64,000 nucleotides of DNA. It comes from BTRG01 sp036986275 (GTDB taxonomy: Bacteria > Pseudomonadota > Gammaproteobacteria > Acidiferrobacterales > SZUA-150). This document shows positions 8,575 to 16,162 of this stretch, in pieces. The notes below the pieces were generated by a model. The model had not been told where the DNA came from. It saw only the letters and a list, made by a program, of their open reading frames with translations, and searched no databases. Positions within the stretch are counted from its first letter, which is position 1, and every line of letters begins with the position of its first letter. The stretch is taken from NCBI GenBank assembly GCA_036986275.1, contig BTRG01000001.1:58118-122117 (forward strand), read 5' to 3'. The position numbers and the translations under genes are program-made.

Positions 8575-9139
8575 TACGAAACGGCGAGTGGGCGAAACGG
8601 CGATTTTGGAACTAGGTGCCAGTTAACAGGTTAGATGATGAAACAGATATTAAAACAGCATGTATGTAGATATTGTCACCGGTTTGCTGATTCGCCGTTT
8701 CGTAGAAAGGGGAGAAGTAAATGAGCGAAAAAATCAGTAGTTATAAACAGCTTCGGGTTTATCAAGGAGCGATGGAACTGGCAATGGAGATATTTGAGCT
8801 TACAAAGGCGTTTCCAAAGGAAGAAAAGTACTCGTTGGTTGATCAAATGCGCCGTTCTTCACGCTCGGTCTGTGCCAATTTGGCTGAGGCTTGGCGAAAA
8901 CGGCGTTATAAAGCGGCGTTTGTTGCCAAATTGAGCGATTCAGAGAGTGAAGCCTGTGAAACCCAGGTATGGATTGAGATTGCGCAACGGTGTGGATATA
9001 TCTCTGAAGAGACAGCCCATCGCTTAGACGATTCATCGGAAAAAATTATGGCGCAGATTATCAGAATGATTCAGGAGGTTGATAAATGGCTAATCAAGTA
9101 ATTCGCCGTTTCGCCGTTTCGCCCATTCGCCGTTTCGTA
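8575..9139. mobile_element. Candidate IVS-like element: four-helix-bundle gene flanked by 29-bp inverted repeats
   Basis: The left arm is 8575-8603 and the right arm 9111-9139; they are inverted copies matching at 28 of 29 positions (the difference is at 8588). Both arms are built from the unit CGAAACGGCGA or its complement. A third copy (15 bases, ATTCGCCGTTTCGTA) lies at 8690-8704 just before the ribosome binding site of the enclosed gene and is a direct repeat of 9125-9139. The right arm extends leftwards by one more unit (9101-9110). The only gene inside is an S23/IVS-type protein. The right arm lies within the first codons of the downstream binding-protein gene. I see no convincing target-site duplication. 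Confidence 0.6.
8721..9101 (+). CDS. Four-helix bundle protein of the S23/23S rRNA intervening-sequence family
   Basis: The protein has 126 aa, the usual length of the family. Typical features are the start Y-K-Q-L-R-V-Y-Q-G-A-M-E-L, the central V-D-Q-M-R-R-S-S-R-S-V-C-A-N-L-A-E-A-W, and a C-terminal helix with repeated hydrophobic spacing. Family members are small homopentameric helical bundles, often encoded inside 23S rRNA intervening sequences; related proteins serve as accessory factors of diversity-generating retroelements. Their function is poorly known. The ribosome binding site is GGGGAG. The gene sits inside an inverted-repeat element, interrupts an otherwise continuous signalling series, and overlaps the next start by 16 bp. 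Confidence 0.92.
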   Translation: MSEKISSYKQLRVYQGAMELAMEIFELTKAFPKEEKYSLVDQMRRSSRSVCANLAEAWRKRRYKAAFVAKLSDSESEACETQVWIEIAQRCGYISEETAHRLDDSSEKIMAQIIRMIQEVDKWLIK

Positions 9140-9979
9140 ATTGGCATGGTCTTGGCAGTCTCGGCAATGGCCCCGACACAGGCCGAGCCGCTCACCCTCA
9201 CCTTCGGTATCGTCCCACAACAATCGGCCAGCAAGCTGGCACGGTTGTGGACCCCCATCCTCGATTACCTGGGAGAGCAGACCGGCTACCGCCTGCATTT
9301 CAGGACAGCACAGGACATCCCCGCCTTCGAGCGGCGGCTGGCGGCGGGCGAGTACGACCTTTCTTATATGAATCCCTATCACTACACCACCTTCCACCGT
9401 GCGCCCGGTTACGAGGCCTTCGCCCGGGCCAAGGACAAGCGCATCAAGGGTATTATCGTGGTGCGCAAGGACAGCCCGGTTAAAGACCTGCGGGAATTTA
9501 GTGGTCAGATCCTGGCCTTCCCTTCACCCGCGGCCTTTGCCGCCAGCGTATTGCCACGCGCCTGGTTCAATACCGAAGGCATTCCGATTACCCCTAAATA
9601 TGTCTCATCCCACGACTCGGTGTACCGCACCGTGGCCAGGGGGCTGTATCCGGCCGGTGGTGGCGTGATGCGCACCTTCAACAACGTCGACCCGGCCATC
9701 AGCGATCAACTGCGTATCCTCTGGACCACCCGGCCCTATACCCCCCACGCCATCGCCGCCCACCCGCGCGTACCCAACAAGGTGGTGCAACGGCTGCAGC
9801 AGGCCATGCTGGCCATGGATCGGGACCCGCAGGGTAAAAAACTGCTGGCCGCGATCCGTATCAAGGGTTTTGAGCGCGGCGAGGACGGGGACTGGGACGA
9901 TGTGCGGGCATTGGGCATCGATCTGCTGGATAAATTGGTAAAACAGCCGATAACAAGACAGGCGCTATATATCCAGTGA
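9086..9979 (+). CDS. PhnD-like periplasmic substrate-binding protein
   Basis: The protein has 297 aa. It is a periplasmic phosphate/phosphonate-type binding protein (TFGIVPQQS, YDLSYMNPYHY, VVRKDSP). No ABC permease or ATPase gene lies nearby; the next gene is a sensor kinase. A ligand-presenting role for that kinase is therefore inferred. The signal peptide has an n-region containing IRRFAVSPIRRF, encoded by the right arm of the inverted repeat, followed by a core VIGMVLAVSAMA and a likely cut after TQA. ATG 9086 has a strong AGGAGG site at 9073-9078. An internal ATG at 9146, just past the repeat, could give a shorter product but lacks a ribosome site. Confidence 0.9.
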   Translation: MANQVIRRFAVSPIRRFVIGMVLAVSAMAPTQAEPLTLTFGIVPQQSASKLARLWTPILDYLGEQTGYRLHFRTAQDIPAFERRLAAGEYDLSYMNPYHYTTFHRAPGYEAFARAKDKRIKGIIVVRKDSPVKDLREFSGQILAFPSPAAFAASVLPRAWFNTEGIPITPKYVSSHDSVYRTVARGLYPAGGGVMRTFNNVDPAISDQLRILWTTRPYTPHAIAAHPRVPNKVVQRLQQAMLAMDRDPQGKKLLAAIRIKGFERGEDGDWDDVRALGIDLLDKLVKQPITRQALYIQ

Positions 9980-10100
9980 GGTGGGGTGTGAACGAACAAA
10001 GACGCAAGTTTCAACAATTCAATCACGAGGACCTTGTTCTCGGGGCCTGGTACGCGCCGGCTATTCGTTTCGTTTTGGTCATTGAACGAGTTCCCCTGGC

Positions 10101-13100
10101 ATGAATCTGAAAATCCGACATCTTTTGTCCGTGCTGTTTGGCCTGATGGTGTTGAACGCGTTGGGCTTCATCGCTTGGGAGGCATCCGATCTGACGGCCA
10201 CTTCCCGCAAAGCCGACTGGCTGGTCCAGGCCAACCGCCTGGCGGACCTGGTCATCAAGGCAAACTCGATGCAAGCCAGGGAACGCGGTCTTACCAATAT
10301 CCTGATTGCCCATCCGGAGGCGGTCATGGACAAAATGCGGGTGAAAATGTTCGAGTTGCGGGTCGCGGGTGATGTCCCCTATCGCCAGGCGCTGACCATA
10401 GCCCGGGAGATCGCCGGGCGGGACGACTCCCATCCCCTGACCGGCGGTCTGAAAATTCTCGCCAAGCGCCGGGCGGCTCTGGAAAACGCGAGAATGCTTG
10501 CTGACCGGATCATCGACAATAAAGACATCTCCATGGGAAAGGAAACGTGGGTCAAAACCATGGATGCCTTCATCGAGTCCCTCGCCCAGGTGCGACGCGA
10601 CGCGTTCGATCCCGTGGACGAGTTTGACAGGGCCTACCGCGACAATCTGCAGGCCAAGGAGATCGTATTCTCCGTCAGCGATCATGCGGGACGGGAACGG
10701 GCCATCATCGGTGCGGCCATTGCCGAAGGTCGGCCAATGTCCATGGATGATAGACACAAGCTCCTGTCTTACCGCGCTATTGTGGAAAGTGAGCTGAGAC
10801 AGCTTGCGTCGAAGGTAGAGGAAACCGACCGGGGACCGCAACTGAAAAAGGCCATGGACAGGCTCAACAAGGAGTTTCTGGGCCGTTATCAGCGGCTGCG
10901 TGCAGCGGTGTATACGGCCAGCGAACAACGCACTGCCTATCCGATCAATGCCGCTACATGGTTCACCGAGGCCACCCGTGGCATCGACTCGATCCTGGCG
11001 GTGGCGACCGCCATCAGCCGGCGTACGGAACAGGGTACTAGCGCAGTGCAGCGGCAGAAGATCAGGGAGGCAGTGTTGTTAATTGCACTGATATCCATAG
11101 CTCTGGTGGCTGTGTTCGCCACGATCATGCTGGTCCGCAGGCGCATAATTCTGCCTCTACAAGTACTGGCTACGGCCTCCGAAAGGATCACGAAAGGCGA
11201 CCTGCACCAGCCGCTTGCAATTTCCGGAAATGACGAATTCAGTGTGCTTGCCCGTTCATTCGAGCAGATGAGGTGTTCTTTGCTAAGTGACATCACGGAG
11301 CGTGAAAGGGTGGAAGCAACGTTACAGGAAAGCGAAGCGCGCAGCCGGGCGATTGTGGAGACGGCGGTTGATGGCATTATTACCATTGATGAATCGGGTT
11401 TTATTGACACTTTTAATCCCGCGGCGGAAAAGATATTTGGCTACCGTGCTGATGAATTGGTTGGGCGTAATGTCACTATATTAATGCCGGCGGCCTATCG
11501 CAATGACCACCAAAACGGCCTGACGCGATACTTGCGAACTGGCAAAGCCAGAATTCTCGGCCGCGATAAGATAGAGGTTGCAGGCTTGCGCAAGGATGGT
11601 GCGGAGTTTCCCATGGAGCTGTCGATCAGCGCGATGCATGTGCGTGAAAACCGCCACTTCACCGGAATCATGCGCGATATCAGCGAGCGCAAGCAGGCCC
11701 AAGCGACGCTGCGCCTCAGTGAGGAGCGTTTCGCGCTGGTGGCGCGCGGCACCCAGGATGGTCTTTGGGACTGGGATCTGGTTACTGGCCAGGTCTATTT
11801 CTCACCGCGCTGGAAGGAAATGCTGGGCTACGGCGAGGCCGAGATAGCGAATGACTTTGCTGCCTTGCAGGACCTGATTCATGCGGACGATCTCGGTGTC
11901 GCCCTGGAGGCGTGGCTCGATTGCATGGAGGGGAAAACGGATACCTTTTCCGTTGAGTACCGGCTGCGGGACAAGCAGGGGGGGTATCGCTGGATACAGT
12001 GCCGCGGCATGTCCGTGGGCGAAGGGGAAGGCGAGCCGGTGCGTATGGCCGGTTCACATACCGACATCAGCGAACGCCGGCAGGCCCAGGAGCAACTGCA
12101 AAAAACCAGCGTTCGTCTTCAGTACCTGATGGACAACAGTCCCGCGGTAATCTACAGCGCGGTGGCATCGGGCGATTTCAGAATCACTTCTGTCAGTGAG
12201 AATGTTACCCGGTTATTGGGTTATACGCCTGCCGAAATGCAGGCTGATCAGAATTTTTGGCACGACCATATTCACCCCGATGACACAAAACCCGTGTTTT
12301 CTAAATTATTTACCCTATTTTTGGATATGGAACAGACCCATGAATACCGTTTCCGCCGCAAAGACGGCAGTTATTGCTGGATCCATGACACCCTGCGGGT
12401 GAGCAGCAATGCCGATGGTGAGGCCCTGGAGGTGTTGGGTTCGTTGATGGATATCACTGAGCGCAAGCACATGGAAAACCGGTTGCAGGCGGAAAAGGAC
12501 GAGCAGCAGGTATTGATCCAGAAACTGCAAGAGGCCCAGGAACAACTGCTGCAATCAGAGAAGTTGGCCTCTATTGGCCAACTGGCCGCCGGTGTGGCCC
12601 ACGAGATCAACAACCCGGTGGGTTATATCTATTCCAACCTCAGTACCTTGCAGGGCTATACCGGCAAGCTTATTGAAATGCTGAACCTGTATGAGGTCAT
12701 CGAGCCTTCATCCTCCGTAGATTCCACCATCAGGGACCAGCTTGCTACCAAGAAGGAAGAGCTTGAACTCGACTATCTGAAAGAGGACGTGCAGGACCTG
12801 GTCACGGAATCTCTGGAGGGCATCAATCGGGTCAAGCAGATCGTGCAGGACCTCAAGGATTTCTCCCACGTAGATCAGGCCGAATGGCAATGGACCGATT
12901 TGCATCGCGGGTTGGACAGTACCCTCAACATCGTCAACAACGAGATCAAGTACAAGGCCGAGGTGGTCAAGGAATATGGCGAACTGCCATTGGTGGAGTG
13001 CCTGGCCTCGCAACTCAATCAGGTGTTCATGAACCTGCTGGTCAATGCCGCCCACGCCATCGAGCAGCGGGGCACGATTACCATACGAACAAATACGGAA

Positions 13101-13445
13101 GGCGAATGGGTGTGGGTGGAGATCAGTGATACCGGCAAGGGTATCGATGCCGAACACCTGAAGCGCATCTTCGATCCCTTCTTCACCACCAAGCCGGTGG
13201 GCACTGGCACCGGCCTGGGCCTGTCACTGTCCTACGGCATCGTCAACAAGCACGGCGGGCGCATCGAGGTGGACAGCGAGCCAGGTAAAGGCACCACCTT
13301 CCGAGTGTGGCTGCCAGTGGGGCAGGCGCAGGACTCAGGTAACGACCAGCAGCAAGACAGTCCACAACAGACGCCAGAAACAAATGATGCGGAGAGTGCG
13401 GATCAGGCCACGAAAGTCGAACACCTGAAACGCATGCACCGCTAG
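10101..13445 (+). CDS. Large membrane sensor kinase: NIT-like sensor, HAMP, three PAS, HisKA, HATPase
   Basis: The protein has 1114 aa. A transmembrane helix (about 6-27) is followed by a 310-residue all-helical periplasmic domain with ARERGL and RERAI segments, like NIT-type sensors, then a second helix (about 328-350) and HAMP. The first PAS (about 413-535) looks like FixL. His470 aligns with the haem-ligating His of FixL and Lys490 falls where FixL has its distal Arg. Two further PAS_3-type domains span about 540-665 and 670-800. The kinase core has H834 and a complete HATPase. The C-terminal tail is Gln/Asp-rich. It follows the PhnD-like gene by 121 bp, which suggests a binding-protein/kinase pair. 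Confidence 0.92.
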   Translation: MNLKIRHLLSVLFGLMVLNALGFIAWEASDLTATSRKADWLVQANRLADLVIKANSMQARERGLTNILIAHPEAVMDKMRVKMFELRVAGDVPYRQALTIAREIAGRDDSHPLTGGLKILAKRRAALENARMLADRIIDNKDISMGKETWVKTMDAFIESLAQVRRDAFDPVDEFDRAYRDNLQAKEIVFSVSDHAGRERAIIGAAIAEGRPMSMDDRHKLLSYRAIVESELRQLASKVEETDRGPQLKKAMDRLNKEFLGRYQRLRAAVYTASEQRTAYPINAATWFTEATRGIDSILAVATAISRRTEQGTSAVQRQKIREAVLLIALISIALVAVFATIMLVRRRIILPLQVLATASERITKGDLHQPLAISGNDEFSVLARSFEQMRCSLLSDITERERVEATLQESEARSRAIVETAVDGIITIDESGFIDTFNPAAEKIFGYRADELVGRNVTILMPAAYRNDHQNGLTRYLRTGKARILGRDKIEVAGLRKDGAEFPMELSISAMHVRENRHFTGIMRDISERKQAQATLRLSEERFALVARGTQDGLWDWDLVTGQVYFSPRWKEMLGYGEAEIANDFAALQDLIHADDLGVALEAWLDCMEGKTDTFSVEYRLRDKQGGYRWIQCRGMSVGEGEGEPVRMAGSHTDISERRQAQEQLQKTSVRLQYLMDNSPAVIYSAVASGDFRITSVSENVTRLLGYTPAEMQADQNFWHDHIHPDDTKPVFSKLFTLFLDMEQTHEYRFRRKDGSYCWIHDTLRVSSNADGEALEVLGSLMDITERKHMENRLQAEKDEQQVLIQKLQEAQEQLLQSEKLASIGQLAAGVAHEINNPVGYIYSNLSTLQGYTGKLIEMLNLYEVIEPSSSVDSTIRDQLATKKEELELDYLKEDVQDLVTESLEGINRVKQIVQDLKDFSHVDQAEWQWTDLHRGLDSTLNIVNNEIKYKAEVVKEYGELPLVECLASQLNQVFMNLLVNAAHAIEQRGTITIRTNTEGEWVWVEISDTGKGIDAEHLKRIFDPFFTTKPVGTGTGLGLSLSYGIVNKHGGRIEVDSEPGKGTTFRVWLPVGQAQDSGNDQQQDSPQQTPETNDAESADQATKVEHLKRMHR

Positions 13446-13470
13446 GTATAAACGATTGGAGAATGTAACG

Positions 13471-14814
13471 ATGAATGCGGCCAATGCACAGACACCCGTA
13501 CAGTCACAACAACAGCCACGGCAACAGGCGACCTTGTTGTTCGTCGATGATGAGGCAAACATCCTGTCATCCTTAAAGCGGGTGTTCCGCCCGCTGGGCT
13601 ACCGTATTTTTACCGCCTTGGGAGGCGCCGAGGGATTGGCAATCATGGAGCAGGAAAATATTGATCTGGTGATCACCGATATGCGTATGCCGGAAATGGA
13701 TGGCGCGGAATTCCTGCAGCAGGCGACCCAACGTTGGCCCAATACCATGCGTATTCTACTGACCGGTTATGCCGATCTGACTTCCACCATCTCCGCTGTC
13801 AACAAGGGCAAGATTTATAGTTATATCAGCAAACCCTGGGAAGAAAATGATATTACCTTGCAAGTCAGGCACGCCTTGCAACAGCGTGCGCTGGAACAGG
13901 AGCGCCGTCACCTGGTGGCGCTGACCCGACGGCAAAACGAGGAACTCAAGGAACTCAATACTGGTCTGGAGGCCAAGGTGGCGGCGCGCACCATGGAACT
14001 CCAGCAAACGGCGAGTTTCCTGGAACTGGCCAACGAATCACTCAAGACAAGTTATGTCACCACCATCAAGACCTTCGTCAGTCTGATCGAGATGCGCGAG
14101 GGTAAAGGGGTGGTTGCGGGACATTCCCGGCGGGTTGCGGAACTGACAGGAAAGCTGGCGCGGTGTCTGGGCAAGACCGGCGAGGGTGTGCAGGACCTTG
14201 TCTATGCCGCCCTGTTGCACGACATCGGCAAGATAGGCCTGCCGGATGCGCTGGTTGGTAAGGCCTTTAATGCCATGACGCCGGATGAAAGCAAGGAGGT
14301 GCGCAAGCACCCGGTTATCGGCCAGGCCGTGCTGATGGCGCTGGAACCCCTGCATGAGGCGGCCCTCTTGATTCGCAGCCACCATGAGCGTTATGACGGC
14401 CAGGGTTACCCGGATGGGTTGAAGGGGGAGGCCATACCCCTGGGTGCACGCATGCTGTCGGTGGCCAATGATTACGATGCCCTGTTACAAGGCACCCTGG
14501 TGAACGGATGCCTGTCCGATAACCAGGCTAGGCAGTTTTTACGGGAAAACAGTGGCAAACGTTACGATCGGCAAATTGTCGATGCCTTTCTCGCCCTGCT
14601 TGATGAAGAAGGGCAGGAGAGCGGGACGCAATTCCGGCAGGTCAAAACCAACGGGCTGGTGAGCGGTATGGTGCTGGCCCGGGACCTGATGACCGAGGAC
14701 GGCATTCTGTTGTTGTCCAAGGGCTATGCCCTCAACGAGGTGTTGATCGAAAAGATCCAGAACGCCGAAGAGGCCATGAATGGCGATTTCATTGTTTTGA
14801 TTCGCAACACATAA
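13471..14814 (+). CDS. Response regulator REC-HD-GYP (c-di-GMP phosphodiesterase, RpfG type)
   Basis: The protein has 447 aa. The receiver (acceptor D70 in ITDMRMPEMDG, output loop ISKPWEE) is followed by a coiled coil and then an HD-GYP domain with intact HDIGK, HH and GQGYPDGL motifs. It is therefore expected to hydrolyse c-di-GMP. A C-terminal 60-residue segment resembles the stand-alone protein at 3639-3959. I chose ATG 13471 with GGAG at 13458-13461; a TTG at 13456 is a less likely start. The gene is 25 bp downstream of the large kinase, so that kinase is the most likely phosphodonor. Confidence 0.93.
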   Translation: MNAANAQTPVQSQQQPRQQATLLFVDDEANILSSLKRVFRPLGYRIFTALGGAEGLAIMEQENIDLVITDMRMPEMDGAEFLQQATQRWPNTMRILLTGYADLTSTISAVNKGKIYSYISKPWEENDITLQVRHALQQRALEQERRHLVALTRRQNEELKELNTGLEAKVAARTMELQQTASFLELANESLKTSYVTTIKTFVSLIEMREGKGVVAGHSRRVAELTGKLARCLGKTGEGVQDLVYAALLHDIGKIGLPDALVGKAFNAMTPDESKEVRKHPVIGQAVLMALEPLHEAALLIRSHHERYDGQGYPDGLKGEAIPLGARMLSVANDYDALLQGTLVNGCLSDNQARQFLRENSGKRYDRQIVDAFLALLDEEGQESGTQFRQVKTNGLVSGMVLARDLMTEDGILLLSKGYALNEVLIEKIQNAEEAMNGDFIVLIRNT

Positions 14815-14836
14815 GTTAAAGAGTAAAGGTGTGATT

Positions 14837-15370
14837 ATGTACAACATTCTGTTAGTCGACGATGAAGAGAATATTCTCAAGGCCTTACAGCGGACATTGG
14901 GTCGACAGCGGGACTGGGAGATCGAAATCTATACCCGTGCCGAGGAGGCATTGCAGCGCATGCGGGTCAAGAATTTTGAACTGGTGCTGTCGGATTACCG
15001 TATGCCGGAGATGGACGGGGTACAGTTTCTCAGCCAGGTCAAGCAACTACAACCCGATGCCGCGCGACTGATCATCAGTGGTTACACGGATCTGGACGCC
15101 TTGCTGGGGGCAATCAACGAGGCCAGTATTTACCGTTTCATCAGTAAGCCGTGGAATGATTACGATTTGGTTGCCACCCTCGAACATGCGTTGAGTTATC
15201 GCGATATGCAGGTGGAAAATCGTCGCCTGGCGGACCAGGTCAGGGAGCAACGGCAACAACTGAACCGGCAGCAGGCCGCCCTGGAGGAACTGGAGGCCAA
15301 ATACCCGGGGATCACACAGGTCGATCGGGCGCCCGATGGCTCGATCAGGCTTGATGAGGGCCAAATATGA
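14837..15370 (+). CDS. Stand-alone response regulator (REC with coiled-coil tail)
   Basis: The protein has 177 aa. The receiver keeps the acidic pair D8-D9, acceptor D53 (LSDYRMPEMDG) and the KPW-type output loop (FISKPWNDYD). It is followed by a Gln/Arg-rich coiled coil and a short tail, with no output domain. ATG 14837 is preferred over GTG 14831 because AAAGG lies about 7 bases upstream. It could be a phosphorelay shuttle or a protein-binding regulator of the neighbouring GTPase; neither role can be read from the sequence. Confidence 0.9.
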   Translation: MYNILLVDDEENILKALQRTLGRQRDWEIEIYTRAEEALQRMRVKNFELVLSDYRMPEMDGVQFLSQVKQLQPDAARLIISGYTDLDALLGAINEASIYRFISKPWNDYDLVATLEHALSYRDMQVENRRLADQVREQRQQLNRQQAALEELEAKYPGITQVDRAPDGSIRLDEGQI

Positions 15371-15385
15371 TGCTTAGGGATGACT

Positions 15386-16060
15386 ATGGCTGAATTCGAT
15401 GAGCGTCATAAAAAGCTGACCGTCAAGCTGGTCTATTATGGTCCCGCCCTGAGCGGCAAGACCACCAACCTGATGCGTCTGCACGACCGGCTGCAAGCGG
15501 AGCTCAAGGGCGAGATGATGGTGCTGGAAACCAACGATGATCGTACCCTGTTCTTCGATCTGTTACCGCTGGGCATGACCGCACCCTCCGGTCTGTTGGT
15601 GAAACTGAAACTGTTCACCGTCCCGGGGCAGGTGGCCCATGACAGCACCCGTAAGGCGGTACTGTCCCGTGCCGACGGTGTGGTGTTCGTGGCCGATTCC
15701 CAACGCACCCAGAGCATCAACAACGGCGTTTCCTTCGACAACCTGGCCGCCAATGCCGCGCGCGTCGGTCTCGACTTCGATCGTCTGCCATTGGTGGTCC
15801 AGTTTAACAAACGCGACCTGCCGGATGTGCTCACGGAGCAGGAAATCCTTACACGCTGGCGGGAGACCCCCTGGCCGGTGGTGTTTAGCAGTGCCTTGCA
15901 GGACGTTGGTGTTAGCGAGACCTTCCGGGAACTGCTGCAGCAGGTGTACCGGTCTCTGGATGGGCGTTATGCCCTGGCGCAGCAGCATGCTCTGCCAGCG
16001 GCGATGTTCGTCGCCGGGGTTATGGGTGATGACGAAACAACGAGGCGTAGGTTGGGGTGA
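15386..16060 (+). CDS. mglA: MglA-type small Ras-like GTPase
   Basis: The protein has 224 aa. The P-loop is GPALSGKTTN (19-28), the switch region TVPGQVAHDSTRK, the G4 motif NKRD, and FVADSQ is typical of MglA. MglA GTPases set cell polarity and work on type IV pilus ATPases in gliding and twitching bacteria. No MglB/Roadblock partner is present in the window. A REC-GspE ATPase follows two genes downstream, a fitting target. The start at 15386 has AGGG 7 bp upstream; ATG 15380 is too close to it. The last codons (RRRLG-stop) lie in an intergenic inverted repeat, so the C-terminus may have been altered by the repeat insertion. Confidence 0.9.
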   Translation: MAEFDERHKKLTVKLVYYGPALSGKTTNLMRLHDRLQAELKGEMMVLETNDDRTLFFDLLPLGMTAPSGLLVKLKLFTVPGQVAHDSTRKAVLSRADGVVFVADSQRTQSINNGVSFDNLAANAARVGLDFDRLPLVVQFNKRDLPDVLTEQEILTRWRETPWPVVFSSALQDVGVSETFRELLQQVYRSLDGRYALAQQHALPAAMFVAGVMGDDETTRRRLG

Positions 16061-16131
16061 GGTACGAACCCCAACATGGGTGGCATCGGAAACTATTGAT
16101 TGTTGGGGTTCGCAAGCTCACCCCAACCTAC
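16047..16131. repeat. Palindromic MITE-like repeat overlapping the mglA stop
   Basis: The arms are 16047-16075 and 16102-16131. They are inverted copies beginning GTAGGTTGGGGTGAG and ending CGAACCCCAAC, with about three differences. The core of roughly 26 bp is not palindromic. The left arm supplies the final four codons and the TGA of the GTPase gene. This GTAGGTTGGGGTGAGC-type repeat is a familiar non-autonomous intergenic repeat in environmental gammaproteobacteria. Confidence 0.75.
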
Positions 16132-16162
16132 ATGCTTTTATCTTGCAACTGCTTTTATAACC

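Noticed and set aside
8721..9101. Accessory (Avd-like) protein of a diversity-generating retroelement
   Set aside because: The family is related, but no reverse transcriptase, template repeat or variable repeat is visible anywhere in the window.
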